DNA of 64,000 bases from Gracilariopsis chorda. Taxonomy: Eukaryota > Rhodophyta > Florideophyceae > Gracilariales > Gracilariaceae. This document shows positions 13,047 through 26,700 of this stretch, one piece after another. Positions within the stretch are counted from its first letter, which is position 1; every line of letters begins with the position of its first letter. The stretch spans positions 186,001-250,000 of the forward strand of contig NBIV01000011.1 of NCBI GenBank assembly GCA_003194525.1. The letters are read 5' to 3'. The notes under the pieces were generated by a model. It searched no databases and was not told where the DNA came from. It was given only the letters and a program-made list of their open reading frames with translations. Position numbers and translations under genes: made by a program.

Positions 13047-13999
13047 TCTGGTCTCCCGATCTAGACGCCTACAAGGACAGCCGTTTGGAACCTCAAGACC
13101 GAAGGAAATCGAATAGGACTTCTACCATTGGACTACTTGTCGTTGTTTCTGACTTGAAAGCAATCGTGACCTCATGGATAACCAACACCCCCACCCCACA
13201 ACAGACGCACAACAAGGAACCTCAGCAGCCGCCGTGGCCGCTTCGGACACTCCTGCACCGGTACCCGCCCGAAGGGACAGTGCAAGTGACCATAGGAGCA
13301 CGCACAGCCGTTCCGGTGGACGTACGATTGAGCCAGTGGACAACCCCGAATGACTCATCTGGGAGTGACCATTGGTCACTCGCCTTCGGGAGAGGGTCGA
13401 ACAGTTGAACCAGCCGGTCGACCAAAGGAATATTGCACTACAGCCTCAGGACCCAGCCGCACTTGCCCACAATGCCCAAATGGTGGACGAGGTCGCCGCT
13501 CTCCTATGGCCGCAACTCCGTTCTTGGTGTGAAGACCAATTGGAGCAATTCCTAAGGGATTAGTTGGATAGGGCATTTGGCGACCGCCTCTCCATGTTGG
13601 CTGACAGGCTAATTTCTCAGTCGTTCACTCGGATGTCTTAGTGGATTCAATCGCAACAACCATCCAGGGGACAATCACACTCCAGGTAGGCCAACTCGAC
13701 ACTCTCGAGCTGTTTCTCAAAGTAGACCGTCAGTTTTCCATCGGTCAGATCAGACCGGACCCCAGGGAGCAGCTACAGAACTAGCCCCTCGCCTGGGAAA
13801 CCATCAAATACGTCCGTTGGACCATCCACCGCCTGAGGTAGAGAGATCTTAGAGGCAGAGAGGGCGCGCGGGAGATGAGCCCACTGGTCAAAACGGCATT
13901 TGGCATGCCACGGAATATCATCGGGTCAGTGAAGAGCCTCTCCCGAGGGACTGTGGAAGTGCCGAAGACCAGAGGAAAACGAAGAGAAGCCGAAGGTCA

Positions 14000-15360
14000 A
14001 AGAGGTCGACCCGCCGGAAGAGAGACCACTCGAACTCCAGTGATGACGACCATTCGGACTCCTCCAGCACCTCCGATACCGATGTGGATGAGGCAGACGT
14101 CCGGCGCCTCAGACCATTGGCCACGAGTAATTAGCTTTTCCAGAAGGTTTTGGACATGGACACGTTCCACCTGTTGGATCAGTCCAAGCGGTACACCTCA
14201 TCTGTCGCCAAGAATATTGCTAGGTGGGCCAAGAGGATGCAAGTGAGCATCCAAGACAAGTTTTTTGGGAAGGATCCCATCACAGTCCTCAGGTTCTTGA
14301 GTTCGTTCCAAGTGGCCTGTGACCAGAACTGTATCCATGAAGAAGCTGCAATGTATTTATTTCAGTTCTTCCTCAGTGGTCAAGCAAATGACCATGTGGT
14401 TGCCAAGATATCTGGCTCGGCCAATCCGGTGGATGCCCGTGACAGGGAGCTCTTAAGAACCTATCCTGAGGTCGTTCATTATTTACTGGAGGCCTATGCC
14501 TCCGATGACCACATAATGGATGCCTATCAGGACGTTATTGGATACCATCAAGGTTCCAATGTGACCGAAACGGACTTCGCTGACCAACTTTGGACACGTG
14601 TCCGCCGTTGTGGAAATGTTTTTTCCGGAGGTCGGCTTAAGCGATACTTTATCGCAGGTCTGTTCCCAGCCATACGGACCCACGTCCGCAACCACTACAC
14701 CGCCCATCCGGACCTTTCGTTACGATACCTGGTGACCTCCGCTGAAGGATACGGGAAGACCTATAGGACCTCCCGCCGTGCGGGTGATGTTGATACCAGG
14801 GGACGTGCCAGACCCCTGGCGAAGGGAAGGAGTTTCCATCTGGTCGAGTCGCAGACTGATACGGTCTCAGTCTATGGACACTCTGAAACTGCGGACGCAC
14901 TCGCAGTGAGCTTCTCTTCGTCCCCATCTGTTGCACCATCGGTTCTGGCCTCAGGGACGACCACACCATCTGCTCCGGCTACTCCCAGATTGTCTCCAGT
15001 GGCTCCGCGAAGGGATATCTTTACGAAGTCCAATCAACCGTGTTTCATTTGCCTGTTCATGGTCCGCCCATGTGACTGCGTCAAACTTATGCCTGAGGAC
15101 ATCCGTAAGGCCGTCATGGCCCGTACAGAGGATAACTATCGGGTGTGCCGCGCGGAAGGCTATTACAGAAAGCCAATCAGCCAGAGGACCACAGGGACTC
15201 CAGGGAGTTCAAAGTACGTAACACCCCTTACGACCCCTATGCAGCAACCTCAGGTCAATATGCTGGACGAGGCTGCCAATGCGGTTGAGCACCCTGATCA
15301 TCAGAACCATCCCGCGGCACTGGAGCCACAGGAAAAGGACCGAAGGGACGCATAGAGGAG
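14000..15360 (+). pseudogene. Element 2 gag region
   Basis: Capsid-side polyprotein region of element 2. A helical capsid-like core (residues such as FGKDPITVLRFLSSF) is followed by a basic and S/T/P-rich tail and a Cys-rich segment near 15.04 kb. Element 3 has a similar gag with the matching phrase GEDPIMVLDFLSRF. It is part of a dead element. Confidence 0.75.
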
Positions 15361-15499
15361 TGCAGTTCCTCTAACATCAACTGCCTCAGTACACCGGACC
15401 GTAAGACACGAGAGGAGAAGAAGAAGTTGGAACCAAAGGACGGAAACTATTGGAACTCCAGTCAGGTGTACGCCGTAGACCAGTAAGAACACCTTGAGG

Positions 15500-18400
15500 A
15501 CGCATTATGTGTCCTACGGAAGGAGAATTAAGTGCACGGGACCCTTGGACTGCAAACGAACACCACGCGGATTTTCACTGCATTGTTGGACACGGGTGCA
15601 GGCCCAAACCTGGTACATCCTAAGGTCTTACTGTTGGGCTGGGAGAGGATACTGCAGAAAAGGAGGTCGCCAAGGTTGACGGATGCGCCGCGCCGTCCAA
15701 TGGATATCCGTGGGGTCGTCCCGCTTTACATCCAATTGGGTCACCTGAAGGTTAGGACTGGTTTCTTGTATGTGCGAACATGGGGGCAGAAGGTATCCTA
15801 GGGGCGAGTTGCATTGATAGATATGTAAAAGCTATCTATCCTGGCCAAAGGAAAGTTGCATTCCATAGAGGACCTCCAATGGCCATTATTGGAGCACGCC
15901 CCGGACCCGAAGCCACCCCCTCAAGACCGAGGTTCCCCAAGTGGACGGTATCTAATAAGGTACGCTTGGCCAAGGTGATAGTAATACCACCAATGTCTCA
16001 AGTGGCGGCCGCTGCAGTGTGTGAATCTTCAGGTCTTGTGTTGTTGCAGAATCCCCCAAGCTGGTCACGAAGCATTTATCGTTGATGGCAAATGTAATGA
16101 TGAATGTTGTGCCCAATAGGCCATTCGCGGTTACGATGAGCAATTTCCGCGATAAACCAACAAGGCTGCCCAAAGGTACGGTAGTTGGCAATACCCTACC
16201 TGCCCCAGTGGCCATCATGGAGGCTCAGCTCGGAAACCTGCCGTCGAGGAGCGAACCAGTGGCCAATTGGGAGAACGAAGTTAACCTCGGTGAGGATTTC
16301 GAGCCCTATAGGAAACATGTCATTGACCCCCTGGAGGACTTTGCCGGAATACGGAGTGGCAAGCTGGGACAGATAGATGCGACGAAACACCGCATCGACC
16401 TCAAGGATGGAGCCACGCCGCTGTACCAGCACCTTTATAGGACAGGCCTGAAAGGAAGAGAAATAGTAGCAAAAGAGATGGGGAAGATGCGGACCGCCGG
16501 AGTAATTGAACGTGCCCCACCCAATGAGGCCGAATAGGCAAGCCCTTTTGTCCTTGTGGCCAAGAAAGATGGTACCGTACGTTTTCGCATTGATTACCGT
16601 AAGCTCAATGCTTTGACCAAACGAGACACATATTCTATTCCGAGGATGGATGACTGTCTTGATTCCCTGTTGGAGGCGCACATTTTTACCCTGTTGGAGG
16701 CAAATTGCGGCTGCTGGCAAGTACAAATGGACGACAGGGCTAAGGATTTGACTACCTTTACGAACCACGAGGGACTGTTCCGATTCACGCGGATGTCCTT
16801 CGGACTGATGAACGTGCCGGCGACCTTCCAGCAGGCAAAGGATATCATACTATCCAGGGTCAAATGGAAGCTTGCCATGGTCTACTTGGATGACGTAATC
16901 ATCTTCTTGAGGTCCGTGGGTGAACACTTCACTCATGTGAAGCCTTTCCTAGGGTTACTACAGCAGGCTGGTGTCACCATAAAGCTGAAAAAATGATTTT
17001 TTTTCCAGCCCTCTGTGGACTATCTTGGCCACATGGTCTTACCCAGTAAGCTCCAGGTGGCGAAAACTACAACGAAGGCCATTAGAGATGCGAAACCCCC
17101 AAGGACCCACACGGAACTGCAATCCTTTTTACGTTTATGCAATGTGTACCCAAGGTTTGTCCCTGGTTTTGCGAAGATTGCGTCTCTGCTGAGCGAGATG
17201 TTCAAAAAAGAACCCCTTCGGAATTTGATGACATAACCGACGAGCAGTTCGAAGCCTACCAGAGCCTCAAGTACCATTTGGTAAACCACCCAATCTTGGC
17301 CTGGCGCAGGGCAAACAAACCGTACATCCTCGATACGTATGCCTCGGCAACCCATGTTGGATGCGCACTGCTCCAAGAGCAGGATTCTCCGAAGGACTAT
17401 CGACCAATTGGATACTGTAGCCGTTCGTTAACGAAGGCCGAAAGGGAACACAGCACGTCCGAACGGGAATGCTTGGCAATTGTCTAGTCAGCTTTACACC
17501 TGTGGCCTTACCTGGAGGGTACTCGGTTTACCAATAGGACAGACCACAATGCCCTCCGGAGGCTTCTGAATATGACCGATGCGTCATCATGTCTGGCCCG
17601 CTGGAGACTCCGGTTGGCCGAATTTGAGTACGAGGTTACCTATAGGCCTGGCGTAAAGCACCAAGCCGCTGATGCGTTATCTCGTATCCTGGCCGATGGC
17701 ACGGATCAAACCTCATTGGATGATGACATTCCCACCATACGGGAAGGTCCACAGGATGCAGACGATGATCCGGAAATGGGCGATCTGGTAGGAGAAGTTA
17801 CCTCTAGCCAAGGGAAAGGAGAAGAAACTAAGGTCATGTTATGCACTGGTGACTGGGAGGACCCATCCTCGGAAGTCCACGTGGCCGAGACGGAAATAGG
17901 AGACCTCAGCCCCATATTCCTCGAGGAATTCCTCGCGCCCCAGAAGGGTGATGAGCAGTGTGTCCAGTGGGCTAATGCAGTCGGGATTTCTGGGTCCCTG
18001 TTTGATTTTGACCGTCACGGAATACTGTGCCGCCGCTCTCCACTTGATGGGGCAGTACAGCGCGTTGTTTCAAAAACCCTTCAAGCAAGACTTCTATATC
18101 TGGCTCATTACCCTCGGTTGTCTGGCCACCCAGGCAGGAGAAGAATGTATCAGACCTTAAGGAGATTCTTCTACTGGCCCCTCATGGCCAACGATATAAT
18201 GGAGACCGCACGGAGATGCGCAGCGTGCGCTATGATTCAGGGTACACGAGCGCTGCACCAGGGGAAACTTAAGTTATTCCCTGCGGCAGGACCTTTGTAA
18301 TTCGTTGCTATGGACATCCTAGGACCTCTCCCTAAATGGACCCATGGGCATTCCTTCGTCTTGGTTATTACCGACAGATTTTCCAAGATGACACGTGCTA

Positions 18401-19650
18401 TTCTCCTACGGTCCACCACGGCAACTGATGTTGCTATGGCGTTTCTGGTCCCCTGGATATACCTCTACGGTCTGCCTTTATATCTGTTCACTGACAATGG
18501 CCCACAATTTGTGTCCAAGTTCTTTGAACTTGTGTGCCCGGCCTTAGGTCTAAAACACCTCCTCACCACCGCCTACCTCCCGCGGACCAATGGACAAGCT
18601 GAGCGTTTTAATAGGACTCTGGCCTATAGGTTGAGCCGCTATGTGGCTGAGCACCAGTTGGACTGGTACGATTACGTCAAACCTTTGATCTATGCCTACA
18701 ACAATCAAGTCCATCGGTCCATGGGTACGACACCCTTTGACCTTACCCTGGTCCGGGCGTCCCCGTCCTACATGGTCTACCTACCGGATGCAGGCATCCC
18801 CCAGGACGTTACTGGCGAAATGACGCCAGCTCAGGCCAAAAGGTATTCTCGTAAGCGAATCGATTCTATCCTGAAGGCCGCCCAGACCCGTTTGGACAAA
18901 ACGCAAAAGCGCTACAAAGCGGAATTTGATAAGCCCATCTGGTTTGTGCATCATTTTTTTCCAGGGGACTATGTCCATTTGGACCGGCCAGCCAGGGAAA
19001 AACATGAGGCCGAGGACCCTGCGTCCAAGCTGGTACCTCGTTCCCCCGACCATATAACTTAATCAATTCCACTGGCCATACGGTTACAATAGACCGAGAT
19101 GGCCTTCAAAATATCGTGTCGACGGACCGCGTGTCCAGGGCAGCTCGGCCGTTGGTTAGACCGATGCAACACCCTATTGGAAGTGCGATTGTACCGCAGG
19201 CTGTTGCGCCCATATCTTCACGCGTCCTGACGCTGCCACCACCGCCAGGCACACGCGCCGTTACCGCCGACCATCTTTGTCCTCAGGTTAATAAAGCGGT
19301 TCCGCAGGATGCCGTTGCCGACGACCTCGGCGGTTGCAAAACCGTCTCGTCAGACGACGGCTATGGAGCCTTCGAGGACATGTATTTACCATACGAGGAC
19401 CGCCGCGAATATGTCGTAAACCGCATCTTCTACACTGGCCTTGACGGAAAAGGTGAGGCACATTACAAAGTCCGCTGGTATGGCTATGGCCCGGAGGACG
19501 AACAGTGGATACCGCCTGAAAATATCCCGGCGAATTTTATTAGTCGCTATTGGATTAAAATGGGCTACACGGAGCACCATCTCCAAAAAGGGCGTATCCC
19601 TGACCACAGGTTCACGGCTAAGGCGCCTCGAAACGCCCCTGGCCAATAGG
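15500..19650 (+). pseudogene. Element 2 pol region (protease, RT, RNase H, integrase, chromodomain)
   Basis: Domain order and motifs are those of Ty3/gypsy pol: DTGA in the protease, YLDD in reverse transcriptase, TDNGPQF in the integrase core, and a chromodomain after the integrase. Chromodomains are known to steer chromovirus integration to particular chromatin. The region is fossil and broken in several places. Confidence 0.85.
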
Positions 19651-20670
19651 CACGCGCGCGTGCCACGGGGCATCGGCAGTCCGCCTCCTGACCGCTCCGT
19701 TCGCTTCGTCTTCCTCCACACGCCTGCATGAAGAACAGTGACAACGCCAACTTCGTACCCACGGAACTGGCCTTAAGAAAGTATACCCGAAGGGGCTGTG
19801 AAGTGCAAATCGCACCTTGAAACCCACGGTGTATCTCTACCAAAGGCCAACCATGGGGAACCAGCCGTTTTCCAGGGCCGCCCTGCGGACGCCCTTGCTA
19901 CGAGCACAGCGCGGCGTTACCGTACCATGGGCCACATGGAGCATGTTTTTTAGGAGAAGGGCGGGAATTATGGCCACAGAGATCATCTTCACGTCTGACC
20001 AATAGGACTGCGCGCGTGCCACGGCGCGCCCTTGAACCACCTCTCATGGTACCGCCTTCATTGTCTTCCTCAGGCCGAACTATGGCCGAACGGACACCGC
20101 AATGACTTCAGATCCACGTAGTGGAACTTCAAAATAGTGTCCCAAGGGGTCCGATGGGCGCAAATGATGGCCAAAGGCGTAATAATTGACCCCACAAAAC
20201 AAAGACTATGGGACTTGAATAAGGACTCAGGGCCTGAAGGACGAAGCTCAGCGCTAACTAGGACCCATGTGGACAGTATGGAAGACTCAAGGCTTTACTT
20301 AGTACGCCAGCGACCAGTTAGGCCGAAGGACCAGCGGAAAAACCGACACGCGCGCGCTTGCGAGCAGGGCTATGGGCCGACGTGGACGAGTGAGGCGGAG
20401 AGTTTTCGGTGTCCGTCAGGTTCAGACCGAATCGGTTATCCAAGTCGGCCGCCACGAAAGTTGACAGACCTTTAGCGTTCTCACCCAGAATTGTCGCCAA
20501 TGTCTCCTCAACCTCTTGGTTCCTCCCCACCAGGGACTAGTACCGTGACGCCCTACGGACCCACGACTCCGTCGCACGCAACGCCTCGACGACCTCAAGG
20601 GCCACGGTTATGCCTGCCGAACGGCAAACCCCGACGAGCACCTCATATGCTCTAGTTACGGCCATAGGTA

Positions 20671-22203
20671 TCACAGGTGGCGGAGAAGGCACTGGCGCAG
20701 TGACCACGAAAGAACGGAGCGGAGTAATAACGGTGGCCGTTGGCCAATAGTCGACTCAGGAAGCTCGGCCACGGGGTGCTCTGAAGTTGGCTTCCAAGAA
20801 TAAGCAGGGACAGGCACGGTTGGCGGACCATCGGGAGGAGGCCGCAGGCAAGCGGCGTCAAACCCATTGGCCTGCGGATAATAGTCCGGGATGGTCCAAC
20901 GCGGTACATCGACTGGAGTATCCAATAAGGGCTTCGCCTCGTAGGCCTTGCCATCGTCGCAACCGAAAGGATACTGCGGAATCCGCCAGAACTCGTCTGC
21001 GTCGTAGTCGTACCACAAGTATCCAGGTGTCTTTGCCCAATTGACCTGCAGGACATAATCTAAAAGCTCCTCTATGTGCTCCGTGCTATGCACGGTCCCA
21101 CGGACTATGTTCTGCACCCCTAGCTCGCGAATGAACGCGATGAGGTGGGGAGGCAGGGGCACCAATCGGCCTTCAGTACTCGGAATGATTTCCTCATTCC
21201 AAATAAGATGGTCGGCCTCACGGACATTCGCATGCACGCCGGTATTGGCAGTATCGAAGAAGGCCATGAGGCAGAATACCGCCCATTCCACAAAGAAGAC
21301 ATGCCAGGTAAGCCAAGGGAGTCGCTGACGGAAATCGCCCTGGAGTTGAGTGGTGTGGTAAGCCACAATGGACGGAGTAGGGACCATGAGGAGATTAGAT
21401 ACATGCCAAATGGACACCTCAGGGCTCGCCACGACCGCAGGCATGAGATGATAGACGTTGGCTGTACGGGACGGCGGCATGTCGTGGAAATTGACCTGAT
21501 GCCAGCAGAAGAAGTACTTCAAGTTAGTCCGGATAAGGCCGTCGGGTTCGATCATGTCATTCCAAAAGGAACTGTTGGCAGTCCAGTACAGCCGATCTTA
21601 AGGCGGTTTGTAGCACATCAGCCCCAGTAGGTTATGGTCGCCTGGCGGGAACGAAGACCGAGGGTCACCGCGTAAGAGGTATAGGTCCGCGAAGAGCCGG
21701 TTAACCCTCCATTGGTAATTTTCTTCTTCGTCGTATCGCACCTACGGCATGTCCGGTCGGACCAAGGGACGGCAGCGCGCCACCGCTCGGACGTCCGCGG
21801 GGACATGTAGTCAACGGTTGTACCAAGAGGTCTCTCGCGCGCTCTTCTTCTCACGGACATAATTCGGAATTACCGCGAATCTACGGGCGTCCAAATATTG
21901 GTCCTGATAGCGGATGAATTCCTCGCCCGATCTTGGCAAATGAGTTCTCCTTATGGCCATCGGATTGCGCACCAAGGTATGGTCATACCTCTCCCCAGGA
22001 TTGGCGTACGAGCTGCTGGTGGGCACTAAAGCAATTGGAGAGGATTCCACAATGACGGCCAACCGCGGGATGCGGTAACTGTCGTCGCACGGTGGGCGAA
22101 GGCCCCAATGGGATAAATATGATTCTGTTCCAAAGGACGTGCCAATTTGAGTAATCGCCAAGTGGCATGGCCAAGGGTCGTAATGGGAGGTCTCTGGGTG
22201 CAC
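20671..22203 (-). pseudogene. Element 2 antisense extra reading frame (aORF)
   Basis: Between the chromodomain and the 3' LTR the long open stretches lie on the minus strand, opposite to gag-pol. The largest block is at 20671-21555. The protein resembles no family I know. It is rich in W, Y and P, with phrases such as VFFVEWAVF, LLDYVLQVNWAKTP and WYDYDADEF. The same phrases, loosely conserved and in the same order, occur in the antisense frame of element 3 (29632-31457). Conservation between two different elements argues that this was a real element gene. Extra genes in this position, often antisense, are known in some plant Ty3/gypsy lineages. It is fossil and broken. Confidence 0.6.
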
Positions 22204-22612
22204 TATAACGTGGAGACCAGCGGACTCCGCACGCGATCGCCGTTGGGATAGAAGGAACGACCCGAAAGAAGAGGAGCGAACGAAGTGGTTGCGAGTGCGC
22301 AGTAGCGAAACCCCGGCCGTAGACGTGGGCGCCTAATGGATCTACAAGTGATGCACACATCCCCGTGGCCACTGGCATTTGATACGGCACAGGAACGTGG
22401 GCAAGACCAATGGGCGACCCATGTCCCTTCCGAGCCCTTACTAAGGCCTAGTAGGGGGGGGCTAAACGAGTCAATCGACCATTGGGATCGCTGCCAGTGC
22501 TAGTGTAGCTATCCCTACTGGCCTTGACACAAGAGTACACGGAAATGGGCGTCAGGGAGAAGTGGACCGATGGTGAAGTCTGCGGAGGCGGCAGAAACTA
22601 AGGGGGCAACTA

Positions 22613-23143
22613 TGTAGTACAATAGCCCTAAGGTCAGACTGCTGGCAACATGGAGTGTCAAAGAGGTGGACGAAGGACCAGAGCACCACTGGCTGGTGTC
22701 AATAATAGCCACGTGGGTCGGAGATAATTGTGATCTGAGGTGTGACCTCCGGTGGACCTGGCACTGCAGCACAGTGCACGGCAGAATAGTGTAGCATTCT
22801 ATTTAACTTTTTTAGTAGTAGTTACCGGCGGTCTAGAGTGCCTCGTTGACTATATTAGTTGGCTCGAGTGCAGCTGGCCACTGAGGAGTACATACAAGCA
22901 CCACCTCCGTCTTCTAGTCGCCTCCAAGCTTCCAGCAAACACAGGCTTCCAAACCATGGTTACGAGTGCGCCCGACCTGTAAGGACCTCAGATAACGCCC
23001 GACCATTGCGCCTGCACGTCAGAAGGTGCCCACGACACAACTAGACCCCAGTGGACTGTCACCCTAGTGGCTGGTACTCTGCCGCCGCTACCCCTAGTAC
23101 GTACTACTTCCCCACTTGTTCTTAGAACTACTACTCTAGTACA
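22613..23143 (+). repeat. Element 2, 3' LTR (531 bp)
   Basis: Partner of 12516-13046. A G-rich tract (CTAAGGGGG, 22599-22606) just upstream fits a polypurine tract. It ends in TAGTACA and is followed by GACGT, close to the TACGT before the 5' LTR. Confidence 0.85.
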
Positions 23144-23390
23144 GACGTGCAGCCGCTCGATTTAGGCCAAGCTGTAAATCTCTCCTTTCATTCTGTCTAG
23201 CCTTTAGTTTGGCCATCTGCTGTTGCATGGACGGGAACATGGTGTTTTCTGTAGTCTCAGGATTGTAAGTGGGACTGAGGGATGTGTACGCAAAATGGGG
23301 TGGGAGATCTGGGAGCTCACTATGAAGAGAAATCTGCTTGTTGCTGTTATAGAAATGGCTCTGCCAAATTGCACCGTTTGCCACAATGAG
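23144..23390 (-). mobile_element. Pogo-like transposon, N-terminal fragment separated by element 2
   Basis: The minus-strand frame ends against the LTR of element 2 with LNRAAARL, the 'AA+LY' helix of a psq-type helix-turn-helix that begins pogo/CENP-B transposases. The rest of the transposase lies at 12515 and below, on the other side of element 2, in the same orientation. The break therefore falls within the first DNA-binding helix region, which fits insertion of element 2 into the transposon. Upstream residues (about 70) resemble nothing I recognise. Confidence 0.6.
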
Positions 23391-23660
23391 CCCTTGTGAG
23401 GGTTAGCACTAGGTCTTTATTGAATACAACGAGCTTTGGCGATGGTTCTGTCATTGGCATGATGAAGTCACATAACGCAAAAGAAGCGTGCGCAACTGAA
23501 CACGGTAATATCTGAAAATATCCCGCGTCTCACATAACATTGTACTAACTATCTATATCAAGTTTTTTACCACCTCCGGTACAACAACTAGAATTAACTA
23601 TATGAAGACCATTCTTCTGACATGTCGATGACCGTCATGTCTTGAGACAAGAAAAGAGAA
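23391..23660. other. Unassigned, between the transposon fragment and element 4
   Basis: No gene or RNA is visible. It may include the upstream non-coding end of the pogo-like transposon. No terminal inverted repeat partner was found. Confidence 0.3.
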
Positions 23661-23754
23661 GCTACTGGTTTCCTAATTCCGATCTTTCCTTAATCTGCGC
23701 CCGTTTATTGCCTTTTCTTTTCAATTGCCAGCCCCAGAGATAGTGCCCGTTACA
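23661..23754 (-). repeat. Element 4, short terminal repeat (3' copy)
   Basis: Aligns with 28156-28250: it shares GCTACTG at one side and GCCCCAGAGATAGT then CGTTACA at the other. Read on the element's strand it begins TGTAACG. A purine-rich stretch (GAAGCGGGG on the minus strand) lies just inside it, as expected for a polypurine tract next to a 3' LTR. Confidence 0.6.
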
Positions 23755-26700
23755 ATAATATCACCCCGCTTCGTACTGACGTCCAAGTCAATTCATCCTA
23801 TGTAAATGAGTAAGAAACTAGTTGTGGACAATATAGTTACGAAACGCCTCAATCAATTTCCCATCATCATCGATACAATCTCGCGTAGGGAGCCATTGCG
23901 GGTCCTGCGTACATGAAAGTTTCATGCACGTTAACCATTGATAACCTCGATCTCTTCGGCGGTGCGCAATAAAACGATCAACTTCAAAAAGAGGCACAGC
24001 CGCTGTACAGTCGATTTAGACAGAAGTGAATCGCACTCTCTGAGCAAGACCAGCCAGTTGCTTTCGGTGTGCCCTTGTGGGCGAGACATACACTACAGGA
24101 TAAGTACGAATATGAGATGGAAGCTGCATACCAAAGGCATTACTCCCAACCGATTCCACGATCCTAAGCAGAGCATATAGTCTAGCGGATACTGTAGAAG
24201 ACTGCTGCGCTTGCTTTAATAGTGCTTGAACAACTTGTGGGATATCCAAACAACATCTCTCATCTTATACGACGGCTTTTGGAAATGAACACTAGATTCC
24301 GCACTCTGTTCAGCTTCTACAAGTCGGTGAGCATACTATGCATCTTCAATCACAGATTGTAGTCGTCCGTGATAATCAGAAAACGATTCAAGCGTATTCG
24401 TCCTGGCAATTACCATATCCAGGGGGCCTTTTTGGTTTCCATCCCAAATCTATTTCAAGAAGAGGTAAGTCCCACATCTTCGGACGCAGCTGAGTTACAA
24501 ACAAAACTTGGCACAGGGGAGAAAGAGGTCCCAGTCATTCTGTTCATATTTACAAAAACAACAAATGTTGTTTTCCACCATCCTGTTCATCAACTCCGAG
24601 GCCCCATCAGTCTGGCGATGCTTCGCTGACGACATGCGAAGCTTTCCACCGCAAAGCTTCATACGTTCCTCCCAGAAATGGGATGTAAACATCGGATCTC
24701 GATCAGAAATGAGATCATCTGGAAGTCTATGATGAGTCAAAATGTGGATGAAGAAGGAATGTGACACATGAAAAGCTTGATCGGTTTCCTTACAAGCAGC
24801 AAACCGGACCCGTCGAGATAAACTTTCAACCCAACTATACATAGCATCGTATCCACGTGAAGGTCTGGGGGGCTTGGCAATAACAATCTGTGGCCATCAG
24901 ACCCCACCAACGGGTTGAGACTAGAAGGGCAACAGGGTCATTGAACATCTGGCCATGAACGTCTTTCTGCTGTCGACACACCGATCATCCATCAGACTGG
25001 TGATGGACCTGTTTAGGTTTATGCTACCAATGAAACTCACTAAGCCAGGCTAAAGTCTTGTAAATGCAAAGTGACCAGCCAGCTTCGAATCGTGTGCGAG
25101 CTCAAGGACCAAATTTCGTGCATAAGAGAGAGCACGTAGCTTGTCTTTGTAAAACAGCTTCTAGTCACCAATAGAGAACCAAGGTATCCACTCTTCAAGT
25201 TTTCGTTGCTGCTTACGATCGTCCGGTCATTTTCCCTGCAAAGCTGCCATAATACGCCCAATTTGCTGGTCCTCTTCATACCGGCAAATAACCTCCCGAT
25301 GGAAACAAAACGAAGTGCGGCACTGCACCTGTTGGATGGACAGGCAGTCAGAGATTAGAGATAGTCAATCTCCGAGGACATGGATCTGCCCGTGGACTAG
25401 TTTTATCTCTGTAATATTACAGGAAGCAATAATATCCAGCCAGCGTGCTTCATATCGATTGAGGGACTTCTCGGTCAACAAATGCTTCAGAATCTGATTA
25501 TTGGTCAGAACATCGAACCTAAAACCTTTCACCTAGCACCAGAACCGTCGAAGCGCCGAAATAAGAGACAGATTTTCTCTCTCCTTATATGTGTAGTTCT
25601 GCTCTGTTGCCGTAAGCTTCTTCGATGTGTACACTATAGCTCTGTCATGACCATTGCAGTCAGTTTTGCGTGAATGTGGCTCCAACAGCTAATTGCGAAC
25701 CATCGATATGCAGGCGAAATGGCTTGGCCCAGTCCGAGGGAACCAGTGCAGAAGCAGGCATTAGCGCGAAATTCAAATCTTCAAGCACGTCTTGAGCACA
25801 GTCGTCTGACTTACCTAGAGCCAAACGTTGCTGCACAAAGCCGTAAAGAGGCGCAGCGCAAGCAGAAAAGTTTAAAACGAAATGGCAAAGGGGCTGCACC
25901 AGCCCCAGGAAGCTACGAAGCTCTGTCAGATTAACTGAAAGCGGCTAGTTGTGGATGACATTGAATTTGTGAGGATGAACGCGTAGTCCATCGCGACCAA
26001 CAGAAAGACCCAGAACCTCTGCTGTCTCCTTCATAAAAGCGCATTTCTTGGGAGAGGCATAGAGCTTATGCTTCTTTAAACGGCTCAAACCTAGTGTCAT
26101 ATGATCCACATGCTCTTCTATGGTATTGTTGTATATCAGGATATTGTCAATATACACAAGCAGGAAACGATGAATTCAATCGAGGATAAAACGGTTCATC
26201 AACGATTGAAATGTTGCAGGAGCGTTGGACAAACCCATGGACATGACCAGGTATTCGAATCGACCGTACTTCGAATTAGAGTCCGTTTTATTGATATCCA
26301 AAGGCCGCAGTCCGATCTAATGAAAGCTTATCTTCCTATATAACTTAGAAAAATAGCGGTCCTTACCAAACCGGTCAAGCATTTCATCACAATGTGGCAG
26401 GGAAACATTATTGGGCTTTGTGATATGCTTGAGGCCACGATAGTTAACCACACCACGTAGGGGACGTCCAGGTTCTTTCAAAAAGACGAAAGGAGACCTA
26501 TAAGGTCATTGACGTGGACGTAACTTACCAGACCCCAGCAGCTTGTCTGTGTATCCGCGGGCAGCCACCAAGTCTGCAGGTGATAGTTGATACAACGGAT
26601 GCGGTGTAAGAGTGCCAGGTAAGATATAAAGATCATGATCCACGTCACGCTCAGGTGGTAAGCCATCAGATAGTTCGTCTTGAAGGGCCTCCTTAACGTT

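Larger units (their letters stand above)
12516..23143 (+). mobile_element. Element 2: chromodomain-type Ty3/gypsy retroelement, about 10.6 kb, broken
   Basis: A full-length fossil bounded by two 531-bp LTRs. Internal parts in order are: a gag region (about 14.0-15.35 kb) ending with Cys-rich CFICLFMVRPCDC, a protease region (about 15.5-15.8 kb, LLDTGAGPNL), reverse transcriptase (about 16.4-17.0 kb, YLDDVIIF), RNase H (about 17.2-17.7 kb), integrase (about 17.9-19.05 kb, with an H2C2 finger and a core containing FTDNGPQF), and a chromodomain (about 19.4-19.55 kb, VRWYGYGPEDEQW). A long segment between the chromodomain and the 3' LTR carries an antisense frame. About six to ten breaks are present. 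LTR divergence near 8% makes it older than element 3. It sits inside the pogo-like transposon, with a near-perfect 5-bp target duplication. Confidence 0.92.
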
